From Prevotella sp. (GTDB lineage Bacteria; Bacteroidota; Bacteroidia; Bacteroidales; Bacteroidaceae): a stretch of DNA of 64,000 nucleotides. Under the pieces are notes generated by a model, which was not told the DNA's origin, did not search any database, and saw only the letters and a list, made by a program, of their open reading frames with translations. A program made the translations under genes and the position numbers. Within the stretch, counting starts at the first letter, position 1, and each line of letters opens with the position of its first letter. Shown here piece by piece: positions 32,401 to 40,588 of this stretch. The stretch spans positions 1-64,000 of the forward strand of contig JAGCZA010000076.1 in assembly GCA_017960525.1 (NCBI GenBank). Direction: 5' to 3'.

Positions 32401-33657
32401 ATTCTCAAACTTTCCAGACTCAGGATTTCTTTTATAGACTTTATCACCCACCGACTTTATATATGTAGTTGACAAGCGCCTTGGCACTTCTCCGTTACTA
32501 CCGTCTCTATCTGGTTTTACGCCAATAATAGCTCTTTGGTCAAAATTGAACTTATAATCATCCGTGTCATAGGCATCCAATGCAGAATACAAGAAAAGTC
32601 CATTCGCGGTTATGCTATCCCTATTTCCATTCCATCCCCAGTCAATCTTTAAGTCTTTTCCAGAAATGCCTTCACAGAGAATTGCATGCCTTGAACCATC
32701 GTTCGCTCCGACACTAAGTATGACTGGACTGTCATTTTTTAATTCTTTATACAGACAGTCAAGCCACTCTTCATCCGACATGTTGTTATGCTCCTTATAT
32801 GAAGCTCCTGTTTTATAGCCGAAATACAGTTCTAATGCAAAAGGCACTACACGGGCATCAGCGCTGGAACCATTCTCATTAGACGAGTAATTCATTCTTA
32901 CAGCTGTGCCACATATTCTCATCAATTCAGCTACAGCAGTTTTTTGATCCTTGCTATAGCTTTTACTTTCTATGTATGTAGGCTGAATATTCGTCCAGTC
33001 AATTGGCGTGTTTTTATCAACAGGGGCAACATCTAAACCATTGCTTTCGGTTTTGTACCCGATGATGGGATATGTTGTAGCAGCTGGCCATTTGTGATAA
33101 TAAAGCAATTGTGCCATCGCCGTAGCCACACAACCTGTAACTGAATTCTTGCCATTGTGTTCAGGGCATAAGTCATTGTAAGGCGGATGCTGGTCGAAGC
33201 GTGCGAGACGGTTGTCATCCAACATACAGTACCGTTGGCTTGCACTTGCCTTTGCCTCTGTTTTCTTGATTCCCTTCTTCCTGATGAACTTTATTTGCTC
33301 GGCATAGCCATCCATCCAGGCGCGCATGTTGCAGGGCATCTGGTCGGGGTCAATGCTACCGCTGTCGCAGTAGCCGAGAATTTCGTCGGTGGCATCGTCG
33401 CCACTAACCACGACATAGCCTTCGTTCTGGCCAACATTGAAAATGTAGTAACTCTGCTCGTCACCTACAGATACCATCTTCAGCGGGGTTTGCGAATCCC
33501 CGCCAACTGAACTTCTAACCGCAGCTCTGGAATGAGCTGCAACACGGTTGCTCACAAATTGTCTGGCTTTCTCACGAGCTTGTTCAACAGTTACAGGGTT
33601 TGCCCACCCTTGGGTGACTCCCAATAAAAAAGCAAAAACAAGTAATAATTTCTCCAT
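29473..33657 (-). CDS. Multidomain C10 (streptopain-like) cysteine peptidase with LRR, dockerin and Fib-succ-type domains
   Basis: A protein of 1394 residues from the ATG at 33657, with signal peptide MEKLLLVFAFLLGVTQGWA. A Spi-like inhibitory propeptide (20-125) is followed by the C10 catalytic domain with Cys176 (NSVTGCVATAMAQ) and a His in DGSRHAILCEG near 335. Then come beta-sandwich modules, BspA-type leucine-rich repeats (about 690-950, IPSTVKQLGSYAFCDCYNL), a dockerin-like pair (GDVNNDKMVDSSDLVALI and TDVNGDNRVDIADVLSI, about 1190-1245), and a C-terminal Fib_succ_major-like domain (LGLPSGTLWANCNLGA). It is probably secreted or surface-bound and self-activating. A GC hairpin of the R type (33481-33510) codes residues 50-60. 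Confidence 0.88.
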   Translation of the reverse strand: MEKLLLVFAFLLGVTQGWANPVTVEQAREKARQFVSNRVAAHSRAAVRSSVGGDSQTPLKMVSVGDEQSYYIFNVGQNEGYVVVSGDDATDEILGYCDSGSIDPDQMPCNMRAWMDGYAEQIKFIRKKGIKKTEAKASASQRYCMLDDNRLARFDQHPPYNDLCPEHNGKNSVTGCVATAMAQLLYYHKWPAATTYPIIGYKTESNGLDVAPVDKNTPIDWTNIQPTYIESKSYSKDQKTAVAELMRICGTAVRMNYSSNENGSSADARVVPFALELYFGYKTGASYKEHNNMSDEEWLDCLYKELKNDSPVILSVGANDGSRHAILCEGISGKDLKIDWGWNGNRDSITANGLFLYSALDAYDTDDYKFNFDQRAIIGVKPDRDGSNGEVPRRLSTTYIKSVGDKVYKRNPESGKFENITIAYKIENLVIPFKLTFDVGVAFLNVNNDDMVGNPGLISHTEFDYLSFVEKSFTIDEFPDLPDGHYKMCMASQWVGSDYIYPNVNSDVNYIDVVIANDKLLLDGVSPDPLEVTEIVVDNADMAGKTFTGTTLSGHFLLQNNNNKTNRDHVYVFVVEEGDNQKLNPDMDPIYCDLFVHPHKTQSIFFEFNQLQEGHRYCVAVTNFEMNEFYRSDYFTCLPDENASETLAIGSFFKAKTVEGLELTYRIYRNNPKLVEIRSESGELWENAATDKSFAGHLTIPSTVNGYTVARLGNLALYDMQGITSVSIPSTVKQLGSYAFCDCYNLSRIDGMEAVESIGDVAFKMCNKMKTIPLPHTLKTIGKQAISDNAELEYQVIPSSVISIRDESLLLNCPKLRSVVVERGNTVYDSRGGCNAIIKTATNEVVAGCAATTIPFGVTKITNLNWVDNLERIELPPTVTEIDDYAFWCTNELRTVLSHIKNPMPIVDGKTFYASNRDINQLMTLYVPKGCLAKYRATEGWKSIVDIREMSERTEILRYFYNGWTYTLNKQAAGSSARRTNKAEGGSGDVRTDADGWEMYRSLLTLDVTDDKGNTNTYTVDDGGVFLDMSEYGTMQKPTLLVDNPSNKIWIFTNSKSEGKNYEMDGFMYSANLNELVFEKETVFENEDQGWYANLEQGENGQPQLNHYDMSEYVEVTTQRQDDATYVSEASTEITSPAEAEDNWNEAIKEPEPGDVNNDKMVDSSDLVALINAIALKMCDASTDVNGDNRVDIADVLSITRKIAVNQYLEKVEAVDLGLPSGTLWANCNLGATTPEEFGNLYAWAELTPKEEYEEENYAYNSYDAATKDFTYTDLAANGDISGMPKFDAATAMMGAPWRMPTYAEISELKENCQAEWTTINGIRGACLTGPNGNKIFLPATQYDNESGWYWSSRQYTGKNNPWALALYIDTDRQSIYINGYFRYIGFNIRPVRK

Positions 33658-33697
33658 ATAATTATTGTTTTCCACTAATAGTTATAAATATCGACTG

Positions 33698-33705
33698 CAA
33701 AGATA
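33698..33705 (-). promoter_or_regulatory. -7 box for the C10 peptidase gene
   Basis: TATCTTTG followed by C on the minus strand, about 40 nt before the ATG at 33657. Confidence 0.6.
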
Positions 33706-33768
33706 GTAAAAAAAACTGTAATGTAAAAATAAAACCACAAAAAAAGGAAATTCTTTTTCCGAAGATGT

Positions 33769-34542
33769 TCAGTAACTGGCCTGACAACTGATGCCAAGAG
33801 CCTCCACGCGGGCCTTGATGGCGTCGAGTTGTTCGCGGGTGGCCTTGCGCAGGCCCTTGGCGGGGGTGTCGCGGTCGATGGTATAGACCATCACTTGCTG
33901 CGGGGCGATGCGTGCGACGGCTTCCAGCCAGGGGACGACGTACTCCTCGCCCGTGTTGTCGACACTTTCGCCGTCCGATTCGCCTTGCATAAACATTGTC
34001 TGGATGATGATGTGGCCGTTGAAAGCCCGCATACGCTCTATGATGGCGTCTACGTCGTAGGCTCTGTTGGGGCGGTCCACTTTCTTTATATAATCAGGGC
34101 TGACGGTGTCGAGTTTGAGGATGTTGTTGTCTATGCGCATTAGTGCGTCGTGCACCTCCGGCCTTTGGATGAACGTGGCGTTGGAGAGCACGGAGACTTT
34201 GGCCTTCGGGCAATATTGGTCGCGCAGGGCGATGACGATGTCGATGATTTCAGGGAAGCGGGGGTGGGAGGTCGGCTCTCCGTTGCCAGCAAAGGTAAGC
34301 ACGTCGGGCAACTGGCCGTCGAGGGTCATTTGCTGTAGTTTCTGTTCGAGTGCCTCTTTCACTTGCGCTGGCGTGGGCAAGGGCAGGGTGGGGCGGTGGT
34401 CTTTGTTGAAGCCGCACTCGCAATAGATGCAGTCGAAGGAGCACACTTTCCCGTCGGCAGGCAGGAGGTTGATGCCGAGTGAAATGCCGAGTCGCCGGCT
34501 ATGGACGGGGCCGAAGATGGGCGAAGGGTAGATGATGGCCAT
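33769..34542 (-). CDS. Radical SAM protein
   Basis: A 257-residue radical SAM enzyme with the [4Fe-4S] motif at Cys34, Cys38 and Cys41 (CSFDCIYC), preceded by GPVHSRRLGISLGINLLP, the signature of a short single-domain family widespread in Bacteroidota. GNGEPTSHP is the SAM-binding GGE-type motif. The substrate is unknown; relatives are loosely similar to MoaA and TYW1 but lack their extra domains. It lies upstream of the C10 gene on the same strand and diverges from the galacturonokinase-like gene. Confidence 0.85.
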   Translation of the reverse strand: MAIIYPSPIFGPVHSRRLGISLGINLLPADGKVCSFDCIYCECGFNKDHRPTLPLPTPAQVKEALEQKLQQMTLDGQLPDVLTFAGNGEPTSHPRFPEIIDIVIALRDQYCPKAKVSVLSNATFIQRPEVHDALMRIDNNILKLDTVSPDYIKKVDRPNRAYDVDAIIERMRAFNGHIIIQTMFMQGESDGESVDNTGEEYVVPWLEAVARIAPQQVMVYTIDRDTPAKGLRKATREQLDAIKARVEALGISCQASY

Positions 34543-34549
34543 TTTTGTT

Positions 34550-34640
34550 GAGAGTTGAGTGTTGAGAGGCTGTACTTGTTTTCGGCTTTATTTGAAAAGT
34601 CTCTAAACTCTAAACTCTAAACTCTAAACTTTATTGGAAA
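34550..34640. repeat. GAGAGTTGAG and CTCTAAACT repeats
   Basis: Two simple-repeat families follow each other: TTGAGAGTTGAGTGTTGAGAGG and four copies of CTCTAAA(CT). The first family also appears inside the kinase gene near 19925 and the mutS2 gene near 62975. Confidence 0.75.
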
Positions 34641-34690
34641 CTATAAAATTAAAAAAACATAAAAATGGCCTAAAATCAAGAAATTATGCG

Positions 34691-34698
34691 TATTTTTG
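34691..34698 (+). promoter_or_regulatory. -7 box for the plus-strand pectin operon
   Basis: TATTTTTG followed by C, 37 bp before the ATG at 34735. Confidence 0.6.
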
Positions 34699-34734
34699 CA
34701 GCATAATTGGAAAAATGGAGATTAAAGTATAAAA

Positions 34735-35877
34735 ATGGAAAAGTATCAGTATCATGTTTTTGCGCCTTACCGCGTTTGTCCGCTTGGGGCGCACGTCGAT
34801 CACCAGCACGGCCTGGTGACGGGTTTTGCCATCGACAAGGGCGTTGACCTTTGGTTTAACGTCAGGGAGGATGGTATGGTTAATTTGTCGTCGTTGACCT
34901 TTGAGGGCGATGTGAGTTTTGAGATTTCCAAGCCCAGCCAAGTGAAGGAGCAGCATTGGGGCGATTATGCCCGTGGTGCCAAGTATGCCCTTCGCAAGCG
35001 TTTCGAACTGACCCGTGGCATTGAGGGCGTCATCAAGGGCAGCCTGCCCGTGGGCGGCCTGTCATCGTCGGCGGCTGTGCTGATTGCCTACGTGATGGCT
35101 TTTGCCAAGGCCAATGACATTACCTTGCAGCCTTTTGAGGTGGTGAAGATTGCCTCTGAGGCAGAGCGCGAGTATATTGGGCTGAACAACGGCCTGCTCG
35201 ACCAGGCGTGCATCGCGCTGGGCAAGAAGGACGGCCTGCTGTTCCTCGACTGTGACTCAAACGAGTGGCGCATTATCAAGCGCAATCCGGATATGCCAGA
35301 CTTCGAAATCGGCATTTTCTTCTCTGGCCTGACACGCTCGCTGGTGAACTCGGACTATAACCTCCGTGTGTTCGAATGTAAGACGGCAGCGTGGAATATG
35401 CTGGCCTATACCGACCAGCCGCTGAAGACATTCGACAAGACGTTCCTGCGCGACATTCCCAAAGCCACATTCGACAAGACGCGCATCGCTATGCCTGCAA
35501 GGTTCGCCCGCAGGGCAGAGCACTTCTACTCGGAATACCGTCGGGTGCGCCAGGGCGTGACGGCTTGGGAGACGGGCAATATGAAACTCTTCGGCAAACT
35601 GTCGTTTGACTCGTGCGAGAGCAGCATCCATAACTATGAGTGTGGTTCGCCTGAATTGATAGCCATCTACGAGATTATGCGTGATCTGCCTGGTGTCTAT
35701 GGAGGCCGCTTCTCCGGCGCTGGCTTCAAGGGAGCCTGCATCGCGCTGGTTGACCCTGCCTACAAGGAGTCGATTGAGAAGGAACTGACCAAGAAATATC
35801 TGGAGCAGTTCCCTGAATATGAGAAGACTTACCAGGTGTTCTGGGTGAAGCCTGACGACGGCGCAAGGTTCGTTTGA
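34735..35877 (+). CDS. GHMP kinase, galacturonokinase-like
   Basis: A 380-residue GHMP kinase. Motif 1 is APYRVCPLGAHVDHQHG (10-26), motif 2 LPVGGLSSSAAVL, and motif 3 GGRFSGAGFKGAC. The CPLGAHVDHQ form differs from the IGEHTDY of galactokinases and, as I recall it, matches plant galacturonokinase. With the next two genes, a sugar nucleotidyltransferase and a UDP-glucuronate 4-epimerase, this would turn galacturonate or glucuronate into UDP-uronic acids. It is first in the operon. Its stop codon is the first base triplet of hairpin array 3. Confidence 0.8.
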   Translation: MEKYQYHVFAPYRVCPLGAHVDHQHGLVTGFAIDKGVDLWFNVREDGMVNLSSLTFEGDVSFEISKPSQVKEQHWGDYARGAKYALRKRFELTRGIEGVIKGSLPVGGLSSSAAVLIAYVMAFAKANDITLQPFEVVKIASEAEREYIGLNNGLLDQACIALGKKDGLLFLDCDSNEWRIIKRNPDMPDFEIGIFFSGLTRSLVNSDYNLRVFECKTAAWNMLAYTDQPLKTFDKTFLRDIPKATFDKTRIAMPARFARRAEHFYSEYRRVRQGVTAWETGNMKLFGKLSFDSCESSIHNYECGSPELIAIYEIMRDLPGVYGGRFSGAGFKGACIALVDPAYKESIEKELTKKYLEQFPEYEKTYQVFWVKPDDGARFV

Positions 35878-35960
35878 GTTTGGACGAACCAAACCAGGAG
35901 TTTGGACGAACCAAACCAGGAGTTTGGACGAACCAAACTGGTAGTTTGGACGAACCAAAT
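35877..35960. repeat. Hairpin array 3 (four units, 22-nt period)
   Basis: Units at 35877-35894, 35899-35917, 35921-35939 and 35943-35960, in the orientation AGTTTGGACGAACCAAACT (reverse complement of arrays 1, 2, 4 and 5). The array lies between the kinase stop and the nucleotidyltransferase start within one operon. Confidence 0.9.
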
Positions 35961-35988
35961 TTTTGAGACAAAATAACAGACAGAAAAA

Positions 35989-36723
35989 ATGAAGAATATT
36001 GTTATTGCAGCAGGATATGCGACCAGGCTGGGAGAACTGACAAAAAACTTTCCCAAGCCGTTGTTGAAAATTGGTGAGAGCACCATTCTCGGCAGGATGC
36101 TCGACGACATCGACAAGATTGCGGAAATCGATGAGCACATCATCATCACAAACCATAAGTTTGCCCCAATCTTCGAGGAGTGGAAAAACGGCCTTGACTA
36201 CAAGAAGCCGATTAAGATTGTCGATGATGGGACAGAGACCAACGAGACACGCTTGGGTGCTGTATGCGACTTGTTGTTCGCGATGGAGAAACTGAACATC
36301 GACGATGACCTCCTGGTGGTGGCAGCCGACAATCTGCTGTTCTTCTCGTTCCAGGAGTTTGTGGACTTCGCCAAGGGGAAACAGACCAGTTGCATTATGT
36401 GCCACGAGCAGCCGTCGACAGGGAAACTTCAAAGGACTGGTGTTGTGGAACTGGACGGGCAGATGAAGGTGCTGGGAATGGAGGAGAAACCGCAGGTGCC
36501 GAAGAGCCATTGGGCCGTTCCGCCTTTCTACATCTATCTGAAGAAAGACCTCGACCTCGTGCGCCATTCAGTAGAGAATGGTTGCGGAAAGGATGCGCCC
36601 GGCAACCTGGCCCACTATATGGTGGACCACACCACGATGCACGCTTGGCCTATGTCGGCTGGGCGCTTCGACATCGGCAGCCTCGACACCTATTACGAGG
36701 CAGTTGAAAAATATGGAAAATAA
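35989..36723 (+). CDS. Sugar-1-phosphate nucleotidylyltransferase
   Basis: A 244-residue single-domain nucleotidyltransferase. The signature is IVIAAGYATRLGELTKNFPKPLL (4-26), close to the usual GxGxRLxPLTxxxPKxLL, with the metal-binding VVAADNLL and EEKP downstream. It joins a sugar 1-phosphate to UTP or another NTP. Position between a uronate-kinase-like gene and a UDP-glucuronate 4-epimerase suggests UDP-uronate formation. The next gene starts 12 bp after its stop. Confidence 0.88.
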   Translation: MKNIVIAAGYATRLGELTKNFPKPLLKIGESTILGRMLDDIDKIAEIDEHIIITNHKFAPIFEEWKNGLDYKKPIKIVDDGTETNETRLGAVCDLLFAMEKLNIDDDLLVVAADNLLFFSFQEFVDFAKGKQTSCIMCHEQPSTGKLQRTGVVELDGQMKVLGMEEKPQVPKSHWAVPPFYIYLKKDLDLVRHSVENGCGKDAPGNLAHYMVDHTTMHAWPMSAGRFDIGSLDTYYEAVEKYGK

Positions 36724-36735
36724 AACAATCTGACA

Positions 36736-37800
36736 ATGGAAAAGATAATATTAGACAACAAGACTATTTTCGTGACCGGCGCAGCCGGATTTATCGGCTC
36801 AAACCTGGTGAAGCGTCTCTTCAATGACGTGAAGGGTGCCACTATTATCGGTATCGACAATATGAACGACTACTACGATGTGGCGCTGAAAGATTTCCGC
36901 CTGAACGAATTGAACACAAGCGTGCCGGAGGGTACAACTTGGAAGTTCGTAAAGGGCGACATTGCCGACAAAGCCACCATCGACGGCATCTTCCAGGAGT
37001 ATAAGCCGCAAGTGGTGGTGAACCTGGCCGCACAGGCAGGCGTGCGCTATTCGATTACCAATCCCGATGCCTATATCCAGAGCAACCTGATAGGTTTCTA
37101 CAATATTCTGGAAGCCTGCCGCAATTGGCCTGTGGAGCATCTGGTATATGCCTCGTCATCAAGTGTGTACGGGTCGAACAAGAAGGTGCCCTATTCCACA
37201 GACGACAAGGTGGACAATCCCGTCTCTCTCTATGCCGCCACGAAGAAGAGCAACGAACTGATGGCCCACGCCTACTCGAAACTTTACAACATTCCCACGA
37301 CGGGTTTGCGCTTTTTCACCGTCTATGGCCCTGCCGGACGTCCTGATATGGCCTATTTCGGCTTTACGAACAAGTTGCGCAAGGGCGAAACCATCCAAAT
37401 CTTCAACTTTGGCAACTGTATGCGTGACTTCACCTACGTCGATGACATCGTGGAGGGCGTGGTGCGCATTATGCAGGGAGCGCCTGAGAAGAAACAGGGC
37501 GAGGACGGGCTGCCATTGCCTCCCTACGCCGTCTACAACATAGGCAACAACCAGCCCGAGAATCTGTTGAACTTTGTCGACATACTCCAGCAGGAACTCA
37601 TCCGTGCCAAGGTGCTTCCCGAAGACTATGACTTTGAGGCTCATAAGAAACTCGTTCCTATGCAGCCAGGCGATGTGCCCACGACATACGCCGACACATC
37701 GGCCCTGGAGCGTGACTTCGGCTTCAAACCTTCAACGTCGTTAAGGGAAGGCCTGCGCCGGTTTGCTGAGTGGTACGCCAGTTTTTACCAAGGAGTATAG
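36736..37800 (+). CDS. UDP-glucuronate 4-epimerase-like SDR enzyme
   Basis: A 354-residue extended short-chain dehydrogenase/reductase. It has the NAD-binding GAAGFIGSNL (15-24), GIDNMNDYYDVALKDFRL typical of UDP-glucuronate 4-epimerases, and the catalytic YAATKKSNE. It would interconvert UDP-galacturonate and UDP-glucuronate. It lies downstream of the kinase and nucleotidyltransferase, and the GH2 gene follows 16 bp later. Confidence 0.9.
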   Translation: MEKIILDNKTIFVTGAAGFIGSNLVKRLFNDVKGATIIGIDNMNDYYDVALKDFRLNELNTSVPEGTTWKFVKGDIADKATIDGIFQEYKPQVVVNLAAQAGVRYSITNPDAYIQSNLIGFYNILEACRNWPVEHLVYASSSSVYGSNKKVPYSTDDKVDNPVSLYAATKKSNELMAHAYSKLYNIPTTGLRFFTVYGPAGRPDMAYFGFTNKLRKGETIQIFNFGNCMRDFTYVDDIVEGVVRIMQGAPEKKQGEDGLPLPPYAVYNIGNNQPENLLNFVDILQQELIRAKVLPEDYDFEAHKKLVPMQPGDVPTTYADTSALERDFGFKPSTSLREGLRRFAEWYASFYQGV

Positions 37801-37816
37801 ACGATAGACTGAAGGA

Positions 37817-40588
37817 ATGAGAAGGAGATGGCTTGCAGTCGTACTTTGTATGGCAGCGTTGGCTTGCCGTGCAGAGGTGGGTGATGCTTTCAAAGGCATC
37901 TGGCCTGTGACTGACAAGTCGCTCCAAAAGAGCCTTAACGGCGAGTGGCAGTTGAAGGTGGTCAAAGGCGTAACCAATGACCAGACGGTGCCTCCTGCCG
38001 ATGCCGCGTGGCGAACCATTGCCGTGCCTGGTTGCTGGGAAGCCTATGGTTTCTGTGAACCGCGATACAACTATCCTGACTCGCTGACGGGCTACTACCT
38101 CACGACCTTTACCGTGCCCCAGGAGTGGAAGGGCCAGCAGGTTGTCATCCGCCTCGACGGCGTGTTGCGCGGCTACGACCTGTGGCTCAACGGCCAGTTG
38201 GTGGGCACGTGGGAAAGCGGCTACAACACTTGCCTCTTCGACCTCACACCCCATCTGTCGAAGAACGTGTTCCGGGGTGAGCCGCAACAGTTGGCATTGA
38301 GAGTCTACTCCCACTTCAAGGGCTATGAGTTCGACTGTTTCGACGACTGGGCCACAATGGGCATCTTCCGTGACGTGACCCTTTTCCCTGTACCTAAGAC
38401 GCACCTCTCCGACCTGACCGTAACGACAACGATGAACGGCGAGGTGACGGTGAAGACAGAAGTGGCTAACAAGACAAAGAACACCACAACTGACTACGAA
38501 ATCACAGATGCCCAAGGCAGAGTCGTTTCCACGGGCGGCAAAATTGACAATCCGATACTATGGACGGCAGAAACGCCCTATCTGTACACATTGATGTTGC
38601 GTGTGAAAGAGAAAGGCAAGACGTTGCAGACCTTTGTACAGAAGATAGGCATCCGCGAAATCTCGATAGACGGGAATGTGCTGAAGGTGAATGGAAGGCC
38701 GGTGAAGTTGCGTGGCGTCAATGCCCACTCCACCGACCCGCAGACGGTGAAGGTGATTAGCGATGATCTGACGCTGAAGGATATTCAACTGATGAAGGAG
38801 GCTTCGGTCAATTATATGCGCCTTTCACACTACCCACGCGAACCACGCTTTTACGAGTTGGCCGACTCCTTGGGCTTCTATCTGGTAGACGAAGTTCCTT
38901 TCGGCTTTGGCGACAAACATCTGTCGAGCCGTTCCTACCAGGATATCCTGAAGAGCCGTGCCTTGGCCACCGTCGTGCGCGACAAAAACCACCCGTCGGT
39001 CATTGTCTGGAGCGTGGGCAACGAGAACCCGCTGCCACAGACGTGCGTCGAAGTGGGCGACTTGGTGGGGCGTCTCGACCCTTCACGGCCCTACTGCTTC
39101 CCGCAGGTGGGCAGTTATTTCCGCAAGTTCTTTGAAGGCGAAAACGCCAAGGGCTTCCCCTCACAGGCACCAGTCTTCGCCCCTCATTATCCCACTACGA
39201 GCCAGATAGGCGGTTTTTACCAGACGTTGGACCGCCCGGTCATCTTTACTGAGTATTGCCACACGTTGGGTATCTCGCTGGAGGATCATAACCGCCAATG
39301 GGAGATTATCGAGCGCACGCCTGGCATTGCCGGTGGTTCGGTCTGGGAATGGGCCGACCAGGGTATGCCCTTTATCGACCAGGGCGGGGGCACGAAATGG
39401 CGTACCGATGGTAGTGAGCGTGACCAGAAAGTTTATACTTCTAAGGACGGCGGCTTTGAAATGAAGGGCAACTTCGGTACTGACGGCCTGCTCTACGCCG
39501 ACCGCACGCCTCTGCCCAACTATTTTGAATTGCAGCACAATTATGCCCGTGCCTTTGTCGGTTCAGTAAGTTGTGGCAATGACGCAGCACAGTTGAAACT
39601 CGTCAATCGCTACGACTTCCTCAACTTGAAGGACAATGTCACCTTCCATTGGACGATAACCGCCGACCGTGACACCGTGGCCCAAGGCGCTTTCAGTCCA
39701 GACTGCGCCCCTCGTTCCTCTGTATCATACAGCCTGGCCCTTCCCTATGCTGCAATGCCTTCTCAGTTCCAATTGCTCCATTTCGATATTGTCGATGCAA
39801 AAGGTCACACTTTCCTTCACCAGTCGTTTCTGCTGAACAAGCCTGAACCGAACTGGGCGGGTACGGGCGCCCCGATGCAACAGGTGCAGGATGGACCATT
39901 GGTGCGCACGGGTCGCAAGGCTACTATGGCTGAACGCATCACACAGAAAGGACGGCTCATCCCCAAATATCTACTCGGACTGAATCAGGAACAGGTAAAG
40001 GCCCAAGTGGAACATAATCCTATTGACGGTGGCGAGGAGATATCTTTCACGCTGACGCCAGATACTGCCGACGTGTTCCGCTCCGAGTTGGGATTGGCTT
40101 ATCTGCTTGACCAGCGCATCGACCGTGTGCAGTGGATAGGCCAAGGCCCCTTTGCCAGTTATCCTGGCCGTCGGCAGGCCTGCCGTTACGGCTTCTGGGC
40201 AAAACATAAAGATGATTTATACTTCGAGGGTAATCACTTGGGCGTGGACGCTGCATTGTTCACCGACAGTCAGGGCAATGGCCTGCTGGTGGTGGGCGAC
40301 TCTCTCCGCTTGAACTTTGAACAGACTGACCGTGGCATCGTGATGACTGTCAATGCCGCTGTCAGCGGACAAGGACCGAAGTTCGCCAAAACAGCCTTCC
40401 CAGGATGGCGCAAGGGCGATGGCCCTGTTGGTGCCGCTTTCCGTCTCTATCGTGTCAAGGCGGGTAATTGGCCGCAGGCTGTGGCCCGCCTGTTCGCCCC
40501 AGCCTCCGAAGTGCCTGCCCCACAACGGCCCTTCCTCACCCAGTATGACACTTATCTGTTAAGATATAACGACATCAAAACCCAATGA
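37817..40588 (+). CDS. GH2 glycoside hydrolase (beta-galactosidase-type)
   Basis: A 923-residue exported enzyme with signal MRRRWLAVVLCMAALACRA; the Cys may be a lipidation site. The domain order is that of GH2: sugar-binding jelly roll (NGEWQL...LNGQLVGTWE), Ig-like domain, TIM barrel with acid/base Glu in IVWSVGNENP and nucleophile Glu in VIFTEYCHTLG, then Bgal small chain-like C-terminal domains (GPFASYPGR). Likely target is a beta-galactose or related unit of pectin side chains, inferred from the PL11 neighbour. Its stop overlaps the esterase start by 4 bp (ATGA). Confidence 0.9.
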   Translation: MRRRWLAVVLCMAALACRAEVGDAFKGIWPVTDKSLQKSLNGEWQLKVVKGVTNDQTVPPADAAWRTIAVPGCWEAYGFCEPRYNYPDSLTGYYLTTFTVPQEWKGQQVVIRLDGVLRGYDLWLNGQLVGTWESGYNTCLFDLTPHLSKNVFRGEPQQLALRVYSHFKGYEFDCFDDWATMGIFRDVTLFPVPKTHLSDLTVTTTMNGEVTVKTEVANKTKNTTTDYEITDAQGRVVSTGGKIDNPILWTAETPYLYTLMLRVKEKGKTLQTFVQKIGIREISIDGNVLKVNGRPVKLRGVNAHSTDPQTVKVISDDLTLKDIQLMKEASVNYMRLSHYPREPRFYELADSLGFYLVDEVPFGFGDKHLSSRSYQDILKSRALATVVRDKNHPSVIVWSVGNENPLPQTCVEVGDLVGRLDPSRPYCFPQVGSYFRKFFEGENAKGFPSQAPVFAPHYPTTSQIGGFYQTLDRPVIFTEYCHTLGISLEDHNRQWEIIERTPGIAGGSVWEWADQGMPFIDQGGGTKWRTDGSERDQKVYTSKDGGFEMKGNFGTDGLLYADRTPLPNYFELQHNYARAFVGSVSCGNDAAQLKLVNRYDFLNLKDNVTFHWTITADRDTVAQGAFSPDCAPRSSVSYSLALPYAAMPSQFQLLHFDIVDAKGHTFLHQSFLLNKPEPNWAGTGAPMQQVQDGPLVRTGRKATMAERITQKGRLIPKYLLGLNQEQVKAQVEHNPIDGGEEISFTLTPDTADVFRSELGLAYLLDQRIDRVQWIGQGPFASYPGRRQACRYGFWAKHKDDLYFEGNHLGVDAALFTDSQGNGLLVVGDSLRLNFEQTDRGIVMTVNAAVSGQGPKFAKTAFPGWRKGDGPVGAAFRLYRVKAGNWPQAVARLFAPASEVPAPQRPFLTQYDTYLLRYNDIKTQ

